This document shows positions 57,860-64,000 of a DNA stretch of 64,000 nt, one piece after another. A model generated the notes under the pieces. That model did no database searches, was not told the DNA's origin, and saw only the letters and a list, made by a program, of their open reading frames with translations. Positions within the stretch are counted from its first letter, which is position 1. The number at the start of each line of letters is the position of its first letter. This DNA is from an uncultured Rikenellaceae bacterium (GTDB lineage: Bacteria; Bacteroidota; Bacteroidia; Bacteroidales; Rikenellaceae). The translations under genes were made by a program, and so were the position numbers. The stretch lies in contig CALYBQ010000012.1 of assembly GCA_944415565.1 (NCBI GenBank), positions 53,566 to 117,565 on the forward strand, read 5' to 3'.

Positions 57860-59371
57860 ATGGTTGCTGAAATAATGGATACCACCCTTCGCGACGGCGA
57901 ACAGACCTCCGGAGTCTCGCTCTCGTGGAAGGAAAAACTAAGTATAGCCAAGTTGCTGCTCGACGAGCTCCATGTTGACCGCATCGAGGTCGCTTCGGCA
58001 CGCGTGTCAGAAGGGGAGTTCGAAGCGGTAAAGCGTATAACCTCGTGGGCTGCGGACAAAGGCGCGCTCGACCGCATCGAGATATTGGGATTCATAGACG
58101 GCGGCGTCAGTCTCAACTGGATCAAAGATGCCGGTGGACGCATCATCAACCTATTGTCTAAAGGCTCGCGGAAACATTGCGAAGGGCAGCTACGCAAGAC
58201 CCTTGAGCAACATGTGGCAGACATCAAGGCCGACATAGCGAAAGCGACCGGGATGGGTATTTCGGTTAATCTATATTTGGAAGACTGGTCAAACGGTATG
58301 CGTAACTCACCGGACTACGTATTCGCCATGGTAGATGCGCTTCGCGGCGAGAGCATCAAACGATTCATGCTGCCCGACACACTCGGTATCCTGAATCCGT
58401 ACAATACGGAAGACTTCTGCCGCCAGATGGTGGAACGCTATCCGGAGTTGCATTTCGATTTCCACCCGCACAACGATTACGACCTGTCGGTTGCGAATGT
58501 CATGGCAGCCATGAAGGCCGGCATCAAGGGCGTACACACTACGGTAAATGGACTCGGAGAACGTGCCGGCAATGCTCCCCTATCGAGCGTGATAGCGGTA
58601 TTGCACGACCAGCTGGGCGTGAAGACCCACATCACCGAAGAGAAGATCAACCGCGTGAGTCGCATGGTGGAAACCTATTCCGGCATACATATCCCGCCGA
58701 ATAAACCGGTGGTCGGCGAAAACGTATTTACGCAATGTGCCGGCATACATGCCGATGGGGACAACAAGAATAATCTGTACTACAACGAGTTGTTACCCGA
58801 ACGATTCGGACGTGTCAGGGAGTATGCACTCGGCAAGACATCGGGCAAGGCCAACATCCGCAAAAATCTCGAAGCCATCGGCATAGAACTCGACGAGGAC
58901 TCGATGCGTAAGGTTACCGAGCGCATCATCGAACTCGGCGACAAGAAAGAGCAGGTCACTGCCGAAGACCTTCCATACATAATATCGGACGTATTGCGGC
59001 AGGGCGAACACGAAAGCCATATCAAGATTCTGAACTACAGCCTTTCGCTTTCACAGGGATTGCATGCGGTAGCCGTATTGAAAATCGAAATAAACAACGA
59101 AATTTACGAAGAATCGTCGAGCGGCGACGGCCAGTACGATGCGTTCATGGGTGCGCTGCGTAAAATATACACGCACCTCGACCGGGAGCTTCCGATGCTT
59201 ACCAACTACACGGTGACGATCCCTCCAGGAGGACGTACCGATGCCCTCGTGCAGACCATCATAACGTGGGAACACGACGGGGAAACCTTCAAGACGCGCG
59301 GTCTCGATCCCGACCAGACCGAAGCGGCAATCAAGGCTACAATCAAGATGTTAAACAAAATAGAGAATTAA
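57860..59371 (+). CDS. cimA: Citramalate synthase (Leptospira CMS-like)
   Basis: 503 residues, related to LeuA but of a different branch. DTTLRDGEQ (7-15) holds Arg11 and Asp12; HPHNDYD (His202, His204) is the metal site. The protein resembles, in my memory, Leptospira interrogans citramalate synthase through most of its length (NLYLEDWSNGMRNSPDYV, AGIHADGDNKNNLYYNELLP). The hydrophobic pyruvate pocket residues of that enzyme, Leu81, Leu104 and Tyr144, would be Leu76, Leu99 and Tyr139 here at constant offset. The reaction would be pyruvate plus acetyl-CoA to (R)-citramalate, leading through LeuCDB to 2-oxobutyrate and isoleucine. It keeps a LeuA-type regulatory domain (about 395-503). It is often annotated as 2-isopropylmalate synthase. 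Confidence 0.82.
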   Translation: MVAEIMDTTLRDGEQTSGVSLSWKEKLSIAKLLLDELHVDRIEVASARVSEGEFEAVKRITSWAADKGALDRIEILGFIDGGVSLNWIKDAGGRIINLLSKGSRKHCEGQLRKTLEQHVADIKADIAKATGMGISVNLYLEDWSNGMRNSPDYVFAMVDALRGESIKRFMLPDTLGILNPYNTEDFCRQMVERYPELHFDFHPHNDYDLSVANVMAAMKAGIKGVHTTVNGLGERAGNAPLSSVIAVLHDQLGVKTHITEEKINRVSRMVETYSGIHIPPNKPVVGENVFTQCAGIHADGDNKNNLYYNELLPERFGRVREYALGKTSGKANIRKNLEAIGIELDEDSMRKVTERIIELGDKKEQVTAEDLPYIISDVLRQGEHESHIKILNYSLSLSQGLHAVAVLKIEINNEIYEESSSGDGQYDAFMGALRKIYTHLDRELPMLTNYTVTIPPGGRTDALVQTIITWEHDGETFKTRGLDPDQTEAAIKATIKMLNKIEN

Positions 59372-59380
59372 ACGAAGATT

Positions 59381-60442
59381 ATGAATCTGAACATTGCTCT
59401 GCTGCCGGGTGACGGTATAGGCCCTGAGATCGTGGGTGAGGCAGTAAAAGTACTCGACGCCGTTGCGAAAAAATACGGCCACGAATTCAAATACGAAAAG
59501 GCTCTCGTCGGCGCTTCGGCCATAGATGCTACCGGCGATCCGTATCCGGCCGAAACGCATGCCATCTGCGAACGCAACGACGCCGTGCTATTCGGCGCTA
59601 TCGGCGACCCGAAATACGACAACAATCCCAATGCACCGGTAAGACCGGAACAGGGACTTTTGCGTATGCGTAAATCGCTCGGTCTCTTCGCCAACCTGCG
59701 TCCGCTCGCCGTTTTCGACTCGCTGGCACACCGCTCTCCGCTTAAAACAGAGATCGTCAAAGGAGCCGATTTCCTGTGCGTACGCGAACTCACGGGCGGC
59801 ATGTACTTCGGACGCCCGCAGGGACGCAGCGAAGACGGCAACACCGCTTACGACACATGTGTGTACACGCGCGAGGAGATAGAACGCATACTCGACCTCG
59901 CTTTCAACCTCGCACGCGGACGCCGTAAGAAACTCACCGTAGTAGACAAAGCCAACGTTATTGCGACATCGCGCCTGTGGCGTCAAATCGCCAAAGAGAT
60001 GGGCCCGAAATATCCCGATGTGGAGCTCGAATTCATGTTCGTGGACAATGCCGCTATGCAGATCATACAGCGCCCGACATACTTCGACGTGATAGTGACC
60101 GAGAACCTTTTCGGTGACATACTTACGGACGAAGCCAGCGTCATCAGCGGATCACTCGGGATGTTGCCTTCGGCAAGTGTCGGAGCTAAAGTCGCCCTGT
60201 TCGAGCCTATCCACGGCAGTTATCCCCAAGCCGCAGGCAAAAACATCGCAAACCCTATGGCGACTATCCTTTCAGCAGCCATGTTGCTTGAGCACCTCGG
60301 CCTGAACAAAGAGGGTAAAGCAATTCGCGAAGCCGTAAACAAAGCCATCGAAAAAGGCGTCGTTACGGAAGACCTCGCAAACAAAGGAGAAAAAACATAC
60401 TCTACGACCGAAGTCGGTGATTTTGTCGCAGCAGCTGTATAA
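59381..60442 (+). CDS. leuB: 3-Isopropylmalate dehydrogenase
   Basis: A 353-residue NAD-dependent decarboxylating dehydrogenase. [12 protein letters not shown] at the start, [17 protein letters not shown] substrate arginines ([14 protein letters not shown], about 92-105), the catalytic [13 protein letters not shown] (about 240) and the GSAPDIAG-equivalent [16 protein letters not shown] are present. It finishes leucine synthesis and can oxidise methylmalate for the isoleucine route. Last gene of the operon, 9 bases after cimA, with a strong terminator behind it. Confidence 0.96.
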   Translation: MNLNIALLPGDGIGPEIVGEAVKVLDAVAKKYGHEFKYEKALVGASAIDATGDPYPAETHAICERNDAVLFGAIGDPKYDNNPNAPVRPEQGLLRMRKSLGLFANLRPLAVFDSLAHRSPLKTEIVKGADFLCVRELTGGMYFGRPQGRSEDGNTAYDTCVYTREEIERILDLAFNLARGRRKKLTVVDKANVIATSRLWRQIAKEMGPKYPDVELEFMFVDNAAMQIIQRPTYFDVIVTENLFGDILTDEASVISGSLGMLPSASVGAKVALFEPIHGSYPQAAGKNIANPMATILSAAMLLEHLGLNKEGKAIREAVNKAIEKGVVTEDLANKGEKTYSTTEVGDFVAAAV

Positions 60443-60458
60443 ACTCAAGTATCTATTT

Positions 60459-60500
60459 AATAATAATCCCCGTCAGGATAACCTGACGGGGATTATTATT
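60459..60500 (+). terminator. Terminator of the leu operon
   Basis: A perfect 19-bp stem (60459-60477 with 60482-60500) with the loop ATAA, 16 bases after the leuB stop. Confidence 0.93.
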
Positions 60501-60641
60501 TATCTACATACACAACCATTGGACTATTCTACGGCAAACGACTTTACAGCATATTTATATGCAACCATTTATCCTCTTTGAATTATACAACAATAATACA
60601 AATGACTGAAATAAATATCTTCAGTCGATTAACCTCACTAT

Positions 60642-61061
60642 TTAGAACCAGATTATAGAGCTCACAATCTGTAAGATACCTATAACGATCGCAATAACCC
60701 CCATCGTGCCTTGCATGGGTAGCAATCGCAGAAGTATCCGCACTCCCTTCTCGCTGGCTTCCGCACTCTTGGAAAGTATGTACTTCTGAATAAGACCGTA
60801 ACCGAGTATAAATCCCAATGCGGTCTCCACGACCGCCGTCAACAACCAGATAAGCCAAGCCAACGGGGTGATCCCTAAAGCACCCATACTAAATAAACAC
60901 TTTACAATGCCGAACAATCCAATTACAGCGAACGCAAGCCCTATCCATCCCTGATACGGCGCCACCTTTTCAAAAATTTCCTTGGCATTCGGTTTTCGCG
61001 ACAATACTATCGACGGCACGGCAAGAAGCCCAAGCAGGACAAGAGTAATCCCTAAAATCAT
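60642..61061 (-). CDS. Small integral membrane protein, function unknown
   Basis: 139 residues from the ATG at 61061, chosen because it opens the first membrane segment; the longer frame to 61160 adds a poor N-terminus. Four hydrophobic segments are clear: about 2-20, 36-54, 62-88 and 114-137. A short KSAEASEKGVRILLRLLPMQ loop separates the third and fourth. No known motif is seen. The gene is convergent with leuB across its terminator and otherwise isolated. Confidence 0.65.
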   Translation of the reverse strand: MILGITLVLLGLLAVPSIVLSRKPNAKEIFEKVAPYQGWIGLAFAVIGLFGIVKCLFSMGALGITPLAWLIWLLTAVVETALGFILGYGLIQKYILSKSAEASEKGVRILLRLLPMQGTMGVIAIVIGILQIVSSIIWF

Positions 61062-61289
61062 AATCCTGGATTTTATATGATTAACTGATATACAAAGATA
61101 CAAAAAGCAGACGGGAAAGTGTAACCCGCCATGTAATTTCGCATACAACCGCAATGTCATAGCAGCAAACCACCACGAAATTACTTGTAATTATGCAGTT
61201 AACGCAAAAAACAAATTGTCCCCGCCCTGCACGTATTACGGCAAAGCGGAGACAATATTGATTTTGTTATCAAATCATTTCTGAGAATT

Positions 61290-61835
61290 CTACTTGCCGA
61301 GTCCCCTGATAACCATTTTTTGGTTTTTCTTCAGTTTTTTCAGGGTCGCAGCCGGAATCTCTATCGTCTGGCCCGGAGCGACATCAATAGTAATCGAAGG
61401 CAACAAATTATCAATCACAAGGGTATTGCGTATCTCGACACCGGAAATACGGAATGCTCCGACTTCGTACCCCTCGATGAAATCAAACTTCATGACGCTC
61501 GGCGACAACGGTTCGAAATACATTTTGAAGTCTTGCCGCCCCTTGCTCATGTAGTGTTCCTTATCAAAAGGATACCCATCACATTTCAGAAGCCTGTATC
61601 GCTGAGGGCTATTACAATCTTTCAAGAAAGTTTTGCTCGAAAATTTAATCCACCTGTTCGGAGGATTCATTGCCGTAATATGCAATACCGTAGCGTCTTC
61701 CAACAACTCAACCTTAGTTATAATAACATTACTGGCATTAGTTCTATCGATGAAAGGATTGTCGATAACCTGCTGTGCATAGGCCGAGCCGCATACAGAT
61801 ACCAACAAGAGAAGTAAGAAAAGTTGTCGCTTCAT
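61290..61835 (-). CDS. Secreted protein of unknown function
   Basis: 181 residues from the ATG at 61835, which opens a signal peptide (MKRQLFLLLLLVSVCGSAYA, cleavage before QQV). The mature part is beta-rich and has no motif that I know (TNASNVIITKVELLEDATVL; later VEIRNTLVIDNLLPSITIDV). It ends in a basic stretch LKKNQKMVIRGLGK. Periplasm or outer-membrane association is likely. Neighbours give no hint. Confidence 0.65.
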   Translation of the reverse strand: MKRQLFLLLLLVSVCGSAYAQQVIDNPFIDRTNASNVIITKVELLEDATVLHITAMNPPNRWIKFSSKTFLKDCNSPQRYRLLKCDGYPFDKEHYMSKGRQDFKMYFEPLSPSVMKFDFIEGYEVGAFRISGVEIRNTLVIDNLLPSITIDVAPGQTIEIPAATLKKLKKNQKMVIRGLGK

Positions 61836-62422
61836 AAGAATAGGTTTTAAGGTTATCAATGCCCTTTTATTCGGACTGTTTACATCAAATATAAGACTTT
61901 TATACAAATATATCTAATATTGTACTTCGTTTTTGGCATAAAAGCCTCAAGCCACGATATGAGAAACATTCCCAAAATTCCAAATGATTCCTTTCACATT
62001 ACAGACAATAATATAGCAGCGCCCTATAGAGCAACAGAAATCGAATACAGTATGTTAGATGATTAAATATCAAAGAAGTTACACTTACCAATAACTCAGT
62101 AGCTGTACTTTTGTACAAAGATTATTGGCACAAACATATGTTCGAATTAAAAGACGGACATTTTTTACTAATACATTACGAAAGAAATGGAACCTCAATG
62201 AATATAAAAAAAGAAATCAGCTAACGCTACATATTACAGTTCATATCCACGATGGAAATCCATAAGGGAAATGATGTCTGTGCACTTACATGTAGGAACA
62301 CAGAAGATTATAGGCGAATTACTAAAGTCTATAAGACAATGTGAATATCAAAGTATGACTTCCATTTGAAAGTATTACTTTTTTGCAATTTTTCAATATA
62401 ATACATGGATGATTCGGATCCG
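61836..62422. other. AT-rich intergenic region before the metalloprotease gene
   Basis: 587 bases, clearly richer in A and T than the rest of the window. I see no normal gene, tRNA or repeat array. It contains a TACTTTTG -7-like element (62106-62113) and a short plus-strand frame with one internal stop (62138-62344, listed separately). It may be the remains of decayed DNA at the edge of an acquired segment. Confidence 0.5.
62138..62344 (+). pseudogene. Possible decayed short gene with one in-frame stop
   Basis: A single frame starts ATG at 62138 (MFELKDGHFLLIHYERNGTS), stops with TAA at 62222-62224, then continues open for 39 codons to TGA at 62342-62344. A -7-like TACTTTTG lies 24 bases before the ATG. 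The product has no recognised similarity, and frames of this size also arise by chance in AT-rich DNA, so this is a weak call. It could instead be one or two independent micro-ORFs of 28 and 30 residues. Confidence 0.2.
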
Positions 62423-63739
62423 TCAATAGATCCGCCGGGGTGCCAGACCAGCAGCGCTTTTCATTGCAGCCGGCAAAGGTTTGCCACCCGGAACAAGACA
62501 GGCGTGCTGCAAGGTATAACGTACCCGCTCGGCTTGCTGGGGCGTGATCCCCGAGTAGATCACGATGTCGTAGTCCATCACGTTGAGCGCCTTATAAGGC
62601 TCTGCGGAAGCATCGATCGGATAACGCGAATAGGCATCGATGCCCGGAACGTACTGTTCTGTGAGGTACCGTGCCCGGTCGTATTGCGGAGTGTCGTCGC
62701 ACCAGTCTTCCTCGAAGACATGGTTCAAGCCCAGATAGTGTTCCGCCTCGTGGGCAAACATGGCCACCCCGGAATTGCAGTACCCTTCGCCTATTCCCGC
62801 CTGATTTAGGAATATACCGCTGAAACAGCCCGGACGGGCGGTATTGCCTCCTTGCAGCATCTCCTCCGGATCGAAAAAGGGCAGGTAGGCGAATCCCGCT
62901 GTAGGAGTACCTTCGGAAGCGATGTAGTCGTTGACGAAGGGTGATACCCATACGTTGATAACCTCGGTCATCTCCCACAGGTCGTCGCCGACCCATTGCC
63001 TCAGCTCTTCGTAGGACATATCGAGGTCCAGTTCGCGGCGCTCGTCAAGATAGTGTATACCCGGTACGGACAGCGCGGTACCGTCGGGGGCGTGCGTGGC
63101 CGGGACGAACCGGATGCCGGCGTCGGCCAGCCCGGGCAGGGGCCAGACGTTCCGGTACAGGCGGTTGGCGCACGCGAGCATCTCGTCGAAAAAGTAGGGA
63201 TGCGGATAGGTGCCGTCCTTACGGGGCATGACATGGAACACGACCGGTAGCACCCGGTCCTGCGGACCCGGCGTGTAATCGGGCAATCCGTCCGTATTTA
63301 TTTCGACCGTATTGGAGTAATAAACCGCCTTATCAGTTCGGACCACCCCTTTGAAATAATAGGTCTTGCCGGGAACTGGTAGGTCGATCCAGCCGGCCGA
63401 ATAGATCAACTCCTGCGTCCAGTCCCACTCCTGGATCAGGTCATAGTCGGCATAATCGCGGATGAACGTATAGTCCGATTCGTCTGGATCAGGGTTCTCC
63501 GGGGAGTAATATCCCCCGAAGGCAAGCAGTTTTTCACCTTCGGGCAGACCGCTCATCACGAGGTAGGGAGTAAACGAAGAGGGCCCATGCGGATAGCTGT
63601 CGAAATAGGCTTCGTGGATCACGTTGTCGATCCGTACCTTAAAGGTCGAAGGCGGCGTATCCGGTCCCTGTTCCGGGTCCTTGGAGCATGCAGCAAATAT
63701 GTTCAGCAACAGAACGAATAGGACGTAGCGGTATTTCAT
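62423..63739 (-). CDS. Secreted M43-like zinc metalloprotease lipoprotein
   Basis: 438 residues from the ATG at 63739, giving a lipoprotein signal (MKYRYVLFVLLLNIFAACS, Cys18); an upstream start at 63793 would precede it. The catalytic zinc site is HEAEHYLGLNH (330-340), the metzincin form HExxHxxGxxH. It is followed by CDDTPQYD, typical of M43 cytophagalysin/pappalysin, and by the Met-turn LNVMDYD. A fibronectin-like N-terminal part (about 28-150) precedes it. It should be a cell-surface protease. Codon use differs from the neighbours: CTG for Leu, ATC for Ile and CGG for Arg are favoured, suggesting transfer. The gene begins about 170 bases after the 5S rRNA. Confidence 0.85.
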   Translation of the reverse strand: MKYRYVLFVLLLNIFAACSKDPEQGPDTPPSTFKVRIDNVIHEAYFDSYPHGPSSFTPYLVMSGLPEGEKLLAFGGYYSPENPDPDESDYTFIRDYADYDLIQEWDWTQELIYSAGWIDLPVPGKTYYFKGVVRTDKAVYYSNTVEINTDGLPDYTPGPQDRVLPVVFHVMPRKDGTYPHPYFFDEMLACANRLYRNVWPLPGLADAGIRFVPATHAPDGTALSVPGIHYLDERRELDLDMSYEELRQWVGDDLWEMTEVINVWVSPFVNDYIASEGTPTAGFAYLPFFDPEEMLQGGNTARPGCFSGIFLNQAGIGEGYCNSGVAMFAHEAEHYLGLNHVFEEDWCDDTPQYDRARYLTEQYVPGIDAYSRYPIDASAEPYKALNVMDYDIVIYSGITPQQAERVRYTLQHACLVPGGKPLPAAMKSAAGLAPRRIY

Positions 63740-63840
63740 CGGGGCGTTTACAATTTTGCTTATTAAATATACCAAGGATAAAATTACAAACAAATCCCAA
63801 AACTATCAAGCATGATATTCTTGAATGTTCTTAAACCAAG

Positions 63841-63873
63841 AAAGGGTCCTCATTGCTGAGGGCCCCACCCTTT
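63841..63873 (-). terminator. Second terminator-like hairpin after the rRNA operon
   Basis: AAAGGGT (63841-63847) pairs with ACCCTTT (63867-63873) with an inner CCTCA-TTGC-TGAGG stem (63848-63861). It sits just after the first terminator and would catch read-through before the protease gene. Confidence 0.6.
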
Positions 63874-63880
63874 AATAAAA

Positions 63881-63908
63881 AAGGTCCGACTCATTCGAAT
63901 CGGACCTT
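63881..63908 (-). terminator. Terminator of the rRNA operon
   Basis: AAGGTCCGA (63881-63889) pairs with TCGGACCTT (63900-63908), a perfect 9-bp stem. A runs at 63877-63882 give the T tract on the minus strand. It touches the 3' end of the 5S rRNA. Confidence 0.88.
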
Positions 63909-63909
63909 G

Positions 63910-64000
<91 letters not shown>

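Overview
This 64 kb window is chromosomal DNA from a member of the Bacteroidota, most likely order Bacteroidales; I cannot fix the genus. The support is: promoters of the TTTG/TTG-N18-20-TAnnTTTG type with almost no Shine-Dalgarno sites, an Rpb6-like omega subunit, the sufB-sufC-sufD-sufS order, an adjacent topoisomerase IV B/A pair of the Bacteroidota type, gyrA followed by a TPR gene, a DoxX/MauE-like protein of the BT_3928 type, and lipoproteins with short lipoboxes. Composition is balanced in GC. Isoleucine ATA codons are unusually common and TTA, CTA and TCA are rare, which creates very long spurious antisense ORFs.

Layout. 1-7.1 kb: a cut-off GH76-like lipoprotein (minus) divergent from a plus-strand run: GH-D-clan glycosidase lipoprotein, trkA, a GH3-family amido synthetase, a deoxynucleoside kinase and an RNA m5C methyltransferase, closed by a 13-bp terminator hairpin. 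7.2-14 kb (minus): sufBCDS from one clear promoter, then tmk and a DoxX/MauE-like membrane protein. 14-34.6 kb (minus): TPR protein, gyrA, an outer-membrane barrel, a LolA-like chaperone, ftsK, murI, purL, aroK, an unrecognised protein, parC, parE and a PlsC-like acyltransferase. 34.8-42.7 kb (mostly plus): fabD, a ROK regulator with a GNAT enzyme, a restriction-like nuclease-domain protein (minus), a malic enzyme-phosphotransacetylase fusion, and a GH2-fold protein that seems to lack its catalytic acid. 42.8-50.6 kb (minus): slyD, gcvP and the bamD-rpoZ-coaBC-recN block. 50.8-53.1 kb (plus): a DUF4886 SGNH hydrolase and an alpha-oxoamine synthase. 53.4-60.5 kb (plus): leuA-leuC-IMPase-leuD-citramalate synthase-leuB, ending in a 19-bp terminator hairpin. 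60.6-64 kb (minus): two small unrecognised proteins, an AT-rich gap, a secreted M43-like zinc metalloprotease with different codon use, and the 3' part of a 5S rRNA (end of an rrn operon).

How it works together. Most of the window is core metabolism and cell biology: Fe-S assembly, DNA topology and segregation, envelope biogenesis, purine and cell-wall precursors, CoA and fatty-acid initiation. The most informative unit is the branched-chain amino-acid operon. Its second synthase closely resembles Leptospira citramalate synthase, so leuCDB can serve both leucine and a threonine-independent isoleucine route. I found no CRISPR array, prophage, insertion sequence, integrase or obvious new defence system. 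The most unusual loci are the GH2-like pseudoenzyme, the Cys-rich SlyD tail, the hairpin-rich leuD-cimA spacer, and the compositionally odd protease beside the rRNA operon.
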